The notes under the pieces were generated by a model, which had not been told where the DNA came from, searched no databases, and saw only the letters and a list, made by a program, of their open reading frames with translations. From Solirhodobacter olei (lineage in GTDB: Bacteria; Pseudomonadota; Alphaproteobacteria; Rhodobacterales; Rhodobacteraceae): DNA of 64,000 nucleotides. The position numbers were made by a program, and so were the translations under genes. Shown in pieces: positions 7,684 to 16,267 of this stretch. The stretch is from the NCBI RefSeq assembly GCF_004010155.1, contig NZ_RRYH01000002.1, positions 399,296 through 463,295 on the forward strand, in the 5' to 3' direction. Numbering within the stretch: the first letter of the stretch is position 1; each line of letters begins with the position of its first letter.

Positions 7684-8673
7684 ATGGCAACGCGCAAGCC
7701 TGCGGCCAAATCCAATACATCCAAGGAAGAACTTCTCGGCTTCTACCGCGAAATGCTGCTGATCCGGCGATTCGAGGAGAAGGCCGGCCAGCTCTACGGC
7801 ATGGGGCTGATCGGCGGGTTCTGCCACCTCTACATCGGCCAGGAAGCGGTCGTCGTCGGCCTCGAGGCCGCGGCGGACGAGGGTGACAAGCGCGTCACCT
7901 CCTACCGCGACCACGGCCACATGCTCGCCTGCGGGATGGACCCGAAGGGGGTGATGGCGGAGCTGACAGGCCGGACGGACGGCTACTCCAAGGGCAAGGG
8001 CGGGAGCATGCACATGTTCTCGAAGGAGCGGCACTTCTACGGCGGGCACGGCATCGTCGGCGCTCAGGTGCCGATCGGGGCCGGCCTCGCCTTCTCGGAC
8101 AAGTACAAGGGCGACGACCGCGTCACCTTCGTCTATTTCGGCGACGGCGCGGCCAACCAGGGCCAGGTCTACGAGACCTACAACATGGCCGAGCTCTGGG
8201 ATCTGCCGGTGGTCTTCGTGATCGAGAACAACCAGTATGCGATGGGCACCTCGGTGAAGCGCTCGACGAAGTCGAAGACGCTGTTCGAGCGCGGCGTCGC
8301 CTACGGCATCACCGGCGAGCAGGTCGACGGGATGGACGTGCTGGCGGTGAAGGCCGCGGGCCAGAAGGCCGTGGCGCACTGCCGTGCCGGGAAGGGCCCC
8401 TACATCCTCGAGATGATGACCTACCGCTACCGCGGCCACTCGATGTCCGACCCCGCGAAATACCGCACCCGCGAGGAAGTACAGAAGATGCGCGAGGAGA
8501 AGGACCCGATCGAGAACGTGCGCGATCTTCTGATCACCGGCGGTCATGCCTCCGACGACGATCTCAAGGCGATCGACAAGGAGATCAAGGCGGTGGTGAA
8601 CGATGCCGCGGAATTCTCCAAGGAAAGCCCCGAGCCGGATGTTGCCGAGCTCTGGACCGACATTTACGCCTGA
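7684..8673 (+). CDS. pdhA: pyruvate dehydrogenase E1 component, alpha subunit
   Basis: A 329-residue alpha chain of the thiamine-diphosphate-dependent E1 that decarboxylates pyruvate and acetylates the E2 lipoyl group. Visible signatures are the substrate region [14 protein letters not shown], the [15 protein letters not shown] strand, the ThDP/Mg motif GDGAANQG ending in [10 protein letters not shown], and the loop [15 protein letters not shown] that carries regulatory serines in mitochondrial homologues. GGGAGG lies seven bases before the ATG. It heads a three-gene operon with an 11 bp gap to pdhB. A palindrome and an AT-rich element upstream are the likely control point. Confidence 0.97.
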   Translation: MATRKPAAKSNTSKEELLGFYREMLLIRRFEEKAGQLYGMGLIGGFCHLYIGQEAVVVGLEAAADEGDKRVTSYRDHGHMLACGMDPKGVMAELTGRTDGYSKGKGGSMHMFSKERHFYGGHGIVGAQVPIGAGLAFSDKYKGDDRVTFVYFGDGAANQGQVYETYNMAELWDLPVVFVIENNQYAMGTSVKRSTKSKTLFERGVAYGITGEQVDGMDVLAVKAAGQKAVAHCRAGKGPYILEMMTYRYRGHSMSDPAKYRTREEVQKMREEKDPIENVRDLLITGGHASDDDLKAIDKEIKAVVNDAAEFSKESPEPDVAELWTDIYA

Positions 8674-8684
8674 GGGGGAGAGAC

Positions 8685-10055
8685 ATGGCGACCGAAATCC
8701 TGATGCCCGCACTGTCCCCGACGATGGAAGAGGGGACGCTGGCGAAATGGCTGGTGAAGGAGGGCGACACCGTCACCTCCGGCATGATCCTGGCCGAGAT
8801 CGAGACCGACAAGGCGACGATGGAATTCGAGGCCGTCGACGAAGGTATCGTCGGCAAGATCCTCGTGACCGAGGGCACCGAGGGCGTGAAGGTGAACACG
8901 CCCATCGCGGTGCTTGTCGAGGAAGGCGAGAGTGCCGATGACGTGAAGGTCTCGGCCCCCGCCGCCGCGCCCGAGGCGCCGAAGGCAGAGGCCTCCGTGC
9001 CTGCGACCGCCGCGGCCCCTGCGCCCGCCGCCCCCGTCTCCAACGCCTCGCCCGACTGGCCCGAGGGAACGGAGATGAAGACCATGACGGTGCGCGAGGC
9101 GCTCCGCGAGGCGATGGCCGAGGAGATGCGGCGCACGCCGGAGGTCTTCCTGATGGGCGAGGAGGTGGCCGAATACCAGGGCGCCTACAAGATCAGCCAG
9201 GGCCTGCTGGACGAGTTCGGCGCCAAGCGCGTGATCGACACGCCGATCACCGAGCATGGCTTCGCCGGCATCGGCGTCGGCGCGGCCTTCGGCGGGCTCA
9301 GGCCCATCGTCGAGTTCATGACCTTCAACTTCGCCATGCAGGCGATCGACCAGATCATCAACTCGGCGGCCAAGACGCTCTACATGTCCGGCGGCCAGAT
9401 GGGCTGCCCGATCGTCTTCCGCGGCCCGAACGGCGCTGCCGCCCGCGTCGGCGCCCAGCACAGCCAGGACTACGCGGCCTGGTATTCGATGATCCCGGGC
9501 CTGAAGGTTGCGATGCCGTATTCGGCAGCCGATGCGAAAGGCCTGCTGAAATCGGCCATCCGCGATCCGAACCCGGTGATCTTCCTGGAGAACGAGATCC
9601 TCTACGGCCGCAGCTTCGACGTGCCTCAGATCGAGGATTTCACCGTTCCCTTCGGCAAGGCGAAGGTGTGGCGCGAGGGCACGGACGTGACCATCGTCAG
9701 CTTCGGCATTGGCATGCAATACGCCCTCGAGGCCGCCGACAAGCTGGCCGAGGACGGGATCAGCGCCGAGGTCATCGACCTGCGCACTCTGCGCCCGATC
9801 GACTATGACACGGTGCTCGCCTCTGTGATGAAGACGAACCGCTGCGTGACGGTTGAGGAGGGCTTCCCGGTGGGTTCCATCGGCAACCACCTTTCGGCCA
9901 CGATCATGGCGCGCGCCTTCGACTATCTCGACGCGCCGGTGCTCAACTGCGCCGGCAAGGACGTGCCGATGCCCTATGCGGCAAATCTCGAGAAGCTCGC
10001 GCTGGTGACCACCGCCGAGGTGATCGAGGCCGTCCATCAAGTGACCTACCGCTGA
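8685..10055 (+). CDS. pdhB: pyruvate dehydrogenase E1 component, beta subunit with N-terminal lipoyl domain
   Basis: 456 residues. Residues 1-80 form a lipoyl domain ([19 protein letters not shown], lipoyl Lys 43 in ETDKATMEF). An Ala/Pro-rich linker (about 88-122) is followed by the E1 beta chain from [18 protein letters not shown], with [18 protein letters not shown], the [14 protein letters not shown]hDP-contact region and [20 protein letters not shown]. The extra lipoyl domain on E1 beta is known in alphaproteobacteria and lengthens the beta chain from about 330 residues. The lipoyl domain is nearly identical to that of pdhC. GAGGGGGAGAG precedes the ATG. Confidence 0.97.
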   Translation: MATEILMPALSPTMEEGTLAKWLVKEGDTVTSGMILAEIETDKATMEFEAVDEGIVGKILVTEGTEGVKVNTPIAVLVEEGESADDVKVSAPAAAPEAPKAEASVPATAAAPAPAAPVSNASPDWPEGTEMKTMTVREALREAMAEEMRRTPEVFLMGEEVAEYQGAYKISQGLLDEFGAKRVIDTPITEHGFAGIGVGAAFGGLRPIVEFMTFNFAMQAIDQIINSAAKTLYMSGGQMGCPIVFRGPNGAAARVGAQHSQDYAAWYSMIPGLKVAMPYSAADAKGLLKSAIRDPNPVIFLENEILYGRSFDVPQIEDFTVPFGKAKVWREGTDVTIVSFGIGMQYALEAADKLAEDGISAEVIDLRTLRPIDYDTVLASVMKTNRCVTVEEGFPVGSIGNHLSATIMARAFDYLDAPVLNCAGKDVPMPYAANLEKLALVTTAEVIEAVHQVTYR

Positions 10056-10065
10056 GGAGGAGAGA

Positions 10066-11376
10066 ATGGCGACCGAAATCCTGATGCCCGCGCTCTCCCC
10101 CACGATGGAGGAAGGCACGCTGGCGAAATGGCTGGTGAAGGAAGGCGATACCGTCTCCTCCGGCGACATCCTCGCCGAGATCGAGACCGACAAGGCGACG
10201 ATGGAATTCGAGGCCGTCGATGAAGGTATCGTCGGCAAGATCCTCGTGGCCGAGGGGACCGAGGGCGTGAAGGTGAACACGCCCATCGCGGTGCTGGTCG
10301 AGGAAGGCGAGGACCCGGCCGAGATCTCGGCCCCGAAAGCCGCGCCGAAGGCCGAGGCCACGCCCGCTCCTGCGGCGGCAGCCCCTGCGCCTGCTGCGCC
10401 CCAGGCACCCGCCACCCCTGCCCCTGCGGCCCCGAAGGCCGGCGGCGCCCGTGTTTTCGCCTCGCCACTGGCGCGGCGGATCGCGGCGGAAAAGGGTCTC
10501 GACCTTACCCAGATCAAGGGTACCGGTCCGCATGGCCGGATCGTGAAGGCCGATGTCGAGGGTGCCAAGGCCGCCCCGGCTGCTGCTGCGGCACCGGCGG
10601 CCGCCGCGGCACCTGCCCAGGCAGCCGCTGCAGCCGCGCAGAAGGGCATGGCGACGGAAACGGTCCTGAAGATGTACGCCGATCGCGACTTCGAGGAAGT
10701 CATGCTCGACGGCATGCGCAAGACCATCGCCAGCCGCCTGACCGAGGCCAAGCAGACGATCCCGCATTTCTACCTGCGGAGAGAGGTTCAGATCGACGCG
10801 CTTCTGGCCTTCCGCGCCGAGCTGAACCACAAGCTCTCCGGCCGCGGCGTGAAGCTCTCGGTGAACGACTTCATCATCAAGGCCTGTGCGCTGGCGCTGC
10901 AGGAGGTCCCGGACGCCAATGCCGTCTGGGCCGGAGACCGAATCCTGAAGCTGAAGCCCTCGGACGTGGCGGTGGCCGTCGCGATCGACGGCGGGCTCTT
11001 CACCCCGGTGCTACGCGACGCGCAATCGAAATCGATCTCCGCGCTTTCCGCCGAGATGAAGGACCTCGCCACCCGCGCCAAGACGAAGAAGCTCGCCCCG
11101 CACGAATATCAGGGCGGCAGCTTCGCGATCTCCAACCTCGGCATGTTCGGCATCGACAACTTCGACGCCGTCATCAACCCGCCGCATGGTGCGATCCTCG
11201 CCGTTGGCGCCGGGGTGAAGAAGCCGGTGGTGGCAGAGGACGGCTCGATCAAGGCCGCGACGGTGATGTCGATGACGCTCTCGGTCGACCACCGGGTGAT
11301 CGACGGCGCGCTGGGGGCCCAGTTTCTCAAGGCCGTGGTCGAGAACCTCGAGAACCCGATGGCGATGCTCGCCTGA
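10066..11376 (+). CDS. pdhC: pyruvate dehydrogenase E2 (dihydrolipoyllysine-residue acetyltransferase)
   Basis: A 436-residue E2 that transfers acetyl from lipoyl-lysine to CoA and forms the core of the complex. It has one lipoyl domain (1-80, Lys 43) and a flexible Ala/Pro/Lys linker. A peripheral-subunit-binding domain (about 126-162, [18 protein letters not shown] through [12 protein letters not shown]) and a second Ala-rich linker follow. The catalytic domain starts around residue 205 and ends with the active-site motif [14 protein letters not shown]. Ten bases separate it from pdhB. An E3 (lpd) gene, often next, is not here; a bidirectional terminator and cysE follow instead. Confidence 0.97.
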   Translation: MATEILMPALSPTMEEGTLAKWLVKEGDTVSSGDILAEIETDKATMEFEAVDEGIVGKILVAEGTEGVKVNTPIAVLVEEGEDPAEISAPKAAPKAEATPAPAAAAPAPAAPQAPATPAPAAPKAGGARVFASPLARRIAAEKGLDLTQIKGTGPHGRIVKADVEGAKAAPAAAAAPAAAAAPAQAAAAAAQKGMATETVLKMYADRDFEEVMLDGMRKTIASRLTEAKQTIPHFYLRREVQIDALLAFRAELNHKLSGRGVKLSVNDFIIKACALALQEVPDANAVWAGDRILKLKPSDVAVAVAIDGGLFTPVLRDAQSKSISALSAEMKDLATRAKTKKLAPHEYQGGSFAISNLGMFGIDNFDAVINPPHGAILAVGAGVKKPVVAEDGSIKAATVMSMTLSVDHRVIDGALGAQFLKAVVENLENPMAMLA

Positions 11377-11393
11377 GCCAGCCGCCCCGGACA

Positions 11394-11437
11394 AAAAAAT
11401 ATGGGCCGGAGGCATCCCTCCGGCCCGTTTCATTTTC
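11394..11437 (+). terminator. bidirectional rho-independent terminator (pdhC / cysE)
   Basis: Perfect 10-bp stem, GGGCCGGAGG (11403-11412) and CCTCCGGCCC (11417-11426), loop CATC. GTTTCATTTT follows on the plus strand and an A7 run precedes it, giving a T-run on the minus strand. It sits between convergent pdhC and cysE. Confidence 0.8.
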
Positions 11438-11481
11438 TGCCTTCAAATATCCCCGCCGGAGGCGCGCCGCGAAAGCGGCGT

Positions 11482-12291
11482 TCAGCCGCCCTGACCGATG
11501 ATCTGGTCCATCTTGACCGAGGGCTGGTCGCATCCCGCGTCGCCGACGATCCGTGCCGGCACGCCGGCCACGGTCTTGCAGCAGGGCACCTCGTGCAGCA
11601 CCACCGAACCCGCGGCGATCCGGGAATTGTCGCCGACCTTGATGTTGCCCAGCACCTTCGCCCCGGCGCCGATCATCACGCCATTGCCGATCTTCGGATG
11701 CCGGTCGCCATCTTCCTTGCCGGTCCCGCCCAAAGTCACCGAATGCAGCATGGAGACGTTGTCGCCCACCACTGCCGTTTCGCCGATGACGATGGAATGG
11801 GCGTGGTCGATCATGATCCCGCGCCCCAGCCGCGCCGCCGGGTGGATATCCACGCCGAAGACCTCGGACACGCGCATCTGGATCAGATAGGCCATGTCGC
11901 GCCGCCCTTGGGTCCAGAGCCAGTGACCGATCCGGTAAGCCTGGATCGCCTGGTATCCCTTGAAGAACAGCACCGGCTGCAGCAGGCGGTGGCAGGCCGG
12001 GTCGCGGTCGAACACCGCCACGAGGTCCGCCCGCGCCGCCTGGCCAAGGTCGGGATCGCTGCCATAGGCCTCGTCCGCGATCTCGCGCAGAATCTGCTCG
12101 CCGACCTCGCCCGAGGCGAGCTTCAGCGAAAAGCGATACGCCAGGGCCCGCTCCAGCGTCGCGTGATGCAAGAGGTTCGAATGCATCAGCCCGCCCAGCA
12201 GCGGCTCGTCAAGCAGCGCCTGGCGGGCCTCTTCGCGGATGCGGGTCCAGACCGGATCGACGGATGCGACTTTCGCCCTGGTTTCGGCCAT
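11482..12291 (-). CDS. cysE: serine O-acetyltransferase
   Basis: A 269-residue enzyme that acetylates L-serine with acetyl-CoA, the first step of cysteine synthesis. The N-terminal helical domain (DPVWTRIREEARQALLDEPLLGGLMHS) is followed by left-handed beta-helix hexapeptide repeats from about residue 150. The active-site segment IDHAHSIVIGETAVVGDNVSM (catalytic His and Asp region) and the acetyl-CoA loop GGTGKEDGDRHPKIGNGV are clear. The start at 12291 has AAGGGAG at good distance; the longer open frame upstream covers the neighbouring gene's end. In many Rhodobacterales this gene borders the GTA cluster. Confidence 0.95.
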   Translation of the reverse strand: MAETRAKVASVDPVWTRIREEARQALLDEPLLGGLMHSNLLHHATLERALAYRFSLKLASGEVGEQILREIADEAYGSDPDLGQAARADLVAVFDRDPACHRLLQPVLFFKGYQAIQAYRIGHWLWTQGRRDMAYLIQMRVSEVFGVDIHPAARLGRGIMIDHAHSIVIGETAVVGDNVSMLHSVTLGGTGKEDGDRHPKIGNGVMIGAGAKVLGNIKVGDNSRIAAGSVVLHEVPCCKTVAGVPARIVGDAGCDQPSVKMDQIIGQGG

Positions 12292-12314
12292 GATGGTCTC
12301 CCTTCGCCGGCGTT

Positions 12315-12659
12315 CTACACCAGATAGGGGGGTCGCATCATCCGGAAAGAGGGGGCGGAGGAAAAAACCGCCGGAGCGTTGCGCCGCGCCAAGAGCGCCG
12401 CGATGACCTGGCCAAGGCAGCAAAGGTAGTCGCTGTCGGAAAGAAACGGCTCCGGGCGCAGGCGCCGGCGCAAGGCCGCAGCCATCAGGCTGCCGTCACC
12501 GAAGCGCGGATGGACCCTGCCCAGGCGGCTGAGATAGCGATCGGCAACCTCCGCCTCAGCGATCATCCGCAGCAAAAGCCCCTCCCGCGCCGCAGGTGCG
12601 ACGGTCCGCAGGACCCGCGCCGCCGCGGTGAGATCACCGTGAAGGATCTGCCGCATCAC
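12315..12659 (-). CDS. conserved hypothetical protein of the GTA-cysE interval
   Basis: A 114-residue, Arg- and Ala-rich helical protein (MMRQILHGDLTAAARVLRTV, then MIAEAEVADRYLSRLGRVHPRFGDGSLMAAALRR, ending SFRMMRPPYLV). I recall similar small proteins next to cysE and the GTA genes of Rhodobacterales, where they carry only a DUF label, but I cannot assign a function. Its ATG overlaps the stop of the DUF2793 gene (ATGA), so it is translationally coupled to the GTA remnant. No signal peptide or membrane helix. Confidence 0.7.
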   Translation of the reverse strand: MMRQILHGDLTAAARVLRTVAPAAREGLLLRMIAEAEVADRYLSRLGRVHPRFGDGSLMAAALRRRLRPEPFLSDSDYLCCLGQVIAALLARRNAPAVFSSAPSFRMMRPPYLV

Positions 12660-13366
12660 GCCCCCGGTAACGCCAGGTCCAGTGCGTGGACGGCGATCCG
12701 CACCCGGCCCCCGCTGAACGCCCCGCCCGTCGCCGTCAGCACCAGCGAAGCCGCGCCCCAGTAGGTCAGCGGCTGCGACAGCATCCCTCGCACGTAGGAT
12801 CCCTGCGCGAGGCCGAGGCCGCTTCCGAACCGGTCCTCCACCCCGGCAGTGCCGAGTTGCCAGGTCGAGAGCGTCCCAGTGATCGCCTCCGTCACCCGCG
12901 CCGTCACCGCGAAGACCATAAGGCCGGAGGCGATCTGCTGGGTGGTGGTCGAACTCGCCCCCGCCGCGATCTCGTGGTCGAACTCGTCGATCCGCATCAG
13001 CGTCGCCGCCCCGCTGGGCGAGAGCGCCAGAAGATCCGCCCGCCAGGCCTCCCCGTCATGAAGCACCACCACGCTCTCGTCGGCGACAAACCCGCGCCAG
13101 CCGCGCTTGGGAGAGGCGAAGACCCAGCCGCCATTGGCGTAGACGGCAACCTTGCCGTCCTGCCCTGCCCAATCGTTCACCGCACCCAGGGGTACGGCAT
13201 AGGCCGCCCCTTCCACGGCCGCGCCGGGCGGGGCGGTAAGGCTCCGCGAGGCCAGAACCATCTGCGTCAGCCCGTCGAGACGCGCGAGGGCCTCGTTCAC
13301 GGTCACATGCTTCTGCGCCTGGCTCGGCGCCAGCAGCGGCAGGTTCAGTTGCGAGGTCTCAGACAT
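12656..13366 (-). CDS. DUF2793 domain protein (GTA-associated tail/fibre-like)
   Basis: A 236-residue protein with a DUF2793-type N-terminal half: TSQLNLPLLAPSQAQKHVTVNEALARLDGLTQMV, then GAAYAVPLGAVNDWAGQDGKVAVYANGGWVFASPKRGWRGFVADE. A beta-rich C-terminal half (ATLMRIDEFDHEIA onward) follows. This family is found as the gene after the megatron protein in Rhodobacterales GTA clusters and in prophage tails. Its ATG overlaps the stop of the chimeric gene by 8 bp. It appears intact, although the particle it would decorate cannot be made from this locus. Confidence 0.8.
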   Translation of the reverse strand: MSETSQLNLPLLAPSQAQKHVTVNEALARLDGLTQMVLASRSLTAPPGAAVEGAAYAVPLGAVNDWAGQDGKVAVYANGGWVFASPKRGWRGFVADESVVVLHDGEAWRADLLALSPSGAATLMRIDEFDHEIAAGASSTTTQQIASGLMVFAVTARVTEAITGTLSTWQLGTAGVEDRFGSGLGLAQGSYVRGMLSQPLTYWGAASLVLTATGGAFSGGRVRIAVHALDLALPGA

Positions 13367-15743
13367 CGATCTCCATCTCCGTGAAAGGGCCCGGCCCGAA
13401 GCGGTCGGAAAGCTGCGCGACGGCGAGGGTGAAGCGGCCCGGCGCTCCGTCCGCGATCCGGTCTCCCGCCGCGTAGGTCCAGTTCGGCGCGCCGACGGTC
13501 GCCTCTCGCAGAATGGCGCCATCCACGATCACGCGGACCAGATACCCCTCGTAGGCCTCGCCCAGAGGCACGTCTGCCGCTGCCCAACTGTCCCCGTCGA
13601 TCCGGGTCCGCCGGACCCAGCGCAGCGCCACGTCACCCGAGGCCGAGACCTCCGCAGCCAGATGGCAGGGCGCGTAGGGCCTCAGCCCGACCCCTTCGAA
13701 GGCCGCGACAAGGTGAGTGTAGGAGGGATCGTCATAGCTCCGCGCCGCAGGCCCGACCCGGTAATGCTGCGCCACGTCCCGCAGCGCCGGGGCCAGGGCG
13801 ATCTGCGGCACCCCGGCAAGCATCACCACGTAGCTCCCCACCGGCCAGGCATCCGGCATCCCGGCATCGCTGCCGAGCTGGCCGCGCAGCCGCATCGACA
13901 GCTCGTAGACGCCGGGTTCCACCAGCGCGGCATGGGCGAACTGGAAAAGCTCCCAGTTCCCCGAGGATCCATCCCCGATCGCCGCAAGATTGGCGCCGTT
14001 CAACACCTGCGCCTCGGTCGCCGAGGCCAGGGCCCCGCCATAGACGCGGAGGCGCAGCCCCGCCCCCCGATCCCAGAGCCCGGGCGTTGCGCGGTAAAGC
14101 GGCGCCTCCGTCACCCCGACGATCGCCGGCCCTGTGACCAGAAGGTTCAGCCCGTAGCCCGCATCCTCGCCCGCCGAATAACACGCCACCGCGCCCGGCC
14201 AGGGTGTGGCCGTCACCGCGAGATGCGGCGCCTGTGGTACCTCGTCCCCGGTGATCAGCGGCAGATCGAGGAAGAGCGGAAACACGGGCACCGGCGCCAC
14301 GAAGGCCCGCGGCACGACGGAGGAGGCGACGCTGTCCGACGGCAGATAGGTCGCGCTCTCGACCTTCACCGCCTCGACGGCACGGGCCTCCGCCTCCTCC
14401 ACCCGGTCGATGCGGTAGCGTTCGCCCTTCAGCACCACCACATCGCCCGCGCCCAGCGCAGACTGCGACGGCGGCAGCGAGAACTTCACCGTCTCGCGCG
14501 CCACCCGCGCCTCGGCAAGCCAGCGTTCGGTGATCGCCCGCCCCTCGCCCTGCGTCAGGACCAGCGGCAGGTCGGTGACCGCCACGGAATGTTCCGCCGC
14601 GTCGGGGAAGATCGCCTCCGCCGCGCGGGCCTGATAATCGCCTTCCGCCTCGACGAAATTCAGCCGCACGCAGCCCGAGGTCTCCGCCGCCGCCGCGCGC
14701 TCCGCCGCCAGCGTGCCGGCGGAGGCGCCGGTCTCGACGACGCGCTCCGGATCGACCTCCCCCGCCGGCTCGCCCCCCCGGATGGCGAAACGCAGGGTCC
14801 CGTTCCGCTCTGCCACGTCCGCGCCGTAGCCCATCAGAAGCGGTTGCAGCGCGGATCGCGCACTCCCCGTCTCGGCCACCGAATAGCCGCGCACATAGCC
14901 GTAAAGCCCCGCCACATCGGGCGCGGTGACGCCCGAGGCCTCGCATATCTCCGCCACCACGTTCGCCAGCGGCTGGCCAGAGGCCCGCCCGGTCAGCCAA
15001 TGCCCCGTCGCATAATTCGCCCCATCCGCCCAGAGATCGGTGTTCAGGGGGAAGTACGGATAGGGCCGCGCGTCCCAGGCCCAGACATGGGCATGCTCCA
15101 TATCCACCATCCGCCCGCCATAGACGGAGGAGACGGGATTGTGCCCCGCCTGCCCCCAGTAGCCGATGACCGCACGCAGGTACTGCAGCTGGATCAGGTC
15201 ATCCCGCACCCCGCTTGAATAGCGCGGGGCAGCGGATTCGGACGATTTGGGATCGACGAACTTGTTCGGCTCGTTCGTCCCCTTGTCGATCGCCGGGCAG
15301 CCGAACTCGTCCACCCATGCGGCGTCGAACTGCGGGCCGCGCAGGCTCTCAGGCTCATGCGCCGAGAAGACCTGCGCCACCGCGCCATTGGGCCAGACCA
15401 GCCGCTTGCGCGAGGCCTCCCACTCCGGCCGCCGGTCGGGGGGCGAGCAGGCAAGGATCCCGCTCTCTCCCATCACCATGACCTCGCGGACCTGTTCGAT
15501 GGTCTCGCCCACCAGCGCCACGTGACGCGCCGCGCCCGCATCGGGGGGCCGCGCACCCTCGACCTGCATGCGCACCCATTCCGCGCCCGCCCGCGTCTTG
15601 CCCGCTCCGCGCCCGCCCATGATCACCCAGCTCCGCCAGGCGCCCGTCGGCGGCAGCTGATGCGGCAGCGCCCAGAACTCGAAGATCCACGGCAGCGCCA
15701 CCAGCGCGGCATTGCTCAGCCCGTCGAGGAACTCATCCACCAT
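13359..15743 (-). CDS. chimeric GTA relic: terminase large-subunit N-terminus fused to megatron (g15) C-terminus
   Basis: A 794-residue open frame made of two GTA proteins. Residues about 1-143 are the ATPase part of a GTA large terminase: FEFWALPHQLPPTGAWRSW, Walker A GGRGAGKTRAGAEWVR and Walker B region SLRGPQFDAAW. Without a break the text becomes the end of the megatron TIM-barrel domain (DEFGCPAIDKGTNEPNKFVD, PKSSES) and continues through GHWLTGRASGQPLANVV and the baseplate beta domains to MEIDV. The junction is at about 15305-15320. The terminase nuclease domain, g3-g14 and the first half of g15 are gone. I start at ATG 15743, overlapping g1 by 11 bp; an ATG at 15851 would overlap it by 119 bp. 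Confidence 0.85.
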   Translation of the reverse strand: MVDEFLDGLSNAALVALPWIFEFWALPHQLPPTGAWRSWVIMGGRGAGKTRAGAEWVRMQVEGARPPDAGAARHVALVGETIEQVREVMVMGESGILACSPPDRRPEWEASRKRLVWPNGAVAQVFSAHEPESLRGPQFDAAWVDEFGCPAIDKGTNEPNKFVDPKSSESAAPRYSSGVRDDLIQLQYLRAVIGYWGQAGHNPVSSVYGGRMVDMEHAHVWAWDARPYPYFPLNTDLWADGANYATGHWLTGRASGQPLANVVAEICEASGVTAPDVAGLYGYVRGYSVAETGSARSALQPLLMGYGADVAERNGTLRFAIRGGEPAGEVDPERVVETGASAGTLAAERAAAAETSGCVRLNFVEAEGDYQARAAEAIFPDAAEHSVAVTDLPLVLTQGEGRAITERWLAEARVARETVKFSLPPSQSALGAGDVVVLKGERYRIDRVEEAEARAVEAVKVESATYLPSDSVASSVVPRAFVAPVPVFPLFLDLPLITGDEVPQAPHLAVTATPWPGAVACYSAGEDAGYGLNLLVTGPAIVGVTEAPLYRATPGLWDRGAGLRLRVYGGALASATEAQVLNGANLAAIGDGSSGNWELFQFAHAALVEPGVYELSMRLRGQLGSDAGMPDAWPVGSYVVMLAGVPQIALAPALRDVAQHYRVGPAARSYDDPSYTHLVAAFEGVGLRPYAPCHLAAEVSASGDVALRWVRRTRIDGDSWAAADVPLGEAYEGYLVRVIVDGAILREATVGAPNWTYAAGDRIADGAPGRFTLAVAQLSDRFGPGPFTEMEIDV

Positions 15744-16056
15744 CTCCGGCGTTGCGGAGGCAAGCCAGGCGGCGCCCGATCTCAGCCCGGGCCCCGTCGA
15801 AATCGAGAGATCCGGGCCCGAGACCTTCAACGTCTGTGCGGAATTTTTCAATCGTCGCCCTTTCGTTCAGAACAGCCAGCAACGCCTGCCGGAATTCCCG
15901 CGCATGGCTTGCCGCAGCCCGGGCCGCGGCCGGCTCGCCCGCCCGCGCCTCGTCGATGACCAGCGCGAAGGCATCGGCCGCGCTTTCGTAAAGCAGCGCC
16001 GCGTGAGAGATCATCTCCCTCGGGTCGGCGCCCTTCCCGGAAGTGTCGGTTCCCAT
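15733..16056 (-). CDS. GTA g1-like small terminase subunit
   Basis: A 107-residue helical protein (ADPREMISHAALLYESAADAFALVIDEARAGEP, then AASHAREFRQALLAVLNERATIEKFRTD, ending LACLRNAGDGG). Position directly before the large-terminase fragment, size and helical character match g1, the small terminase (TerS) of the Rhodobacter GTA. In this family g1 helps the large subunit load host DNA for headful packaging. It seems intact, but its partner is truncated. ATG 16056 gives the family length; an upstream in-frame ATG (16148) would read through the terminator hairpin. Confidence 0.75.
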   Translation of the reverse strand: MGTDTSGKGADPREMISHAALLYESAADAFALVIDEARAGEPAAARAAASHAREFRQALLAVLNERATIEKFRTDVEGLGPGSLDFDGARAEIGRRLACLRNAGDGG

Positions 16057-16096
16057 CTGGCCTCGATCCTGCCCACTCGGTCGCCCCCGGCGGATG

Positions 16097-16129
16097 AAAA
16101 AAGCGGCGCCCGGGTTGCCCCGGGGCCGC
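16097..16129 (-). terminator. intrinsic terminator/attenuator in the GTA leader
   Basis: Stem GCGGCGCCCGGG (16103-16114) against CCCGGGGCCGC (16119-16129), loop TTGC, followed on the minus strand by T6 (16102-16097). It lies about 20 bp into the transcript expected from the promoter at 16157-16185 and 41 bp before g1, so it would stop most transcription unless bypassed. Confidence 0.65.
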
Positions 16130-16156
16130 TTGCCCACCTCTTGCATCATGTCAGAA

Positions 16157-16185
16157 GCTATACCCCGGACCGTGCGCCGAGTCAA
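16157..16185 (-). promoter_or_regulatory. sigma-70-type promoter upstream of GTA g1
   Basis: On the minus strand TTGACT (16185-16180), a 17 bp spacer and TATAGC (16162-16157), the best -35/-10 pair I saw in the window. Expected start near 16150. It faces the g1/chimera/DUF2793 genes. Confidence 0.65.
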
Positions 16186-16267
16186 CCGCAAAACACTTGC
16201 AGATCAATGACTTGCGTACGGTCCGTTAACGCCCCCTTAACCTTCACCAAGGCGCCGCCGCCCCGGC

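Noticed and set aside
10340..10640. Ala/Pro-rich tracts in pdhC as a possible repeat array
   Set aside because: These are the normal flexible linkers of an E2 protein.
8664..10751. 695-codon open frame on the minus strand across pdhB and pdhC
   Set aside because: It is antisense to two certain genes, is low in complexity and contains the lipoyl region twice only because the sense strand does. High-GC codon bias explains it.
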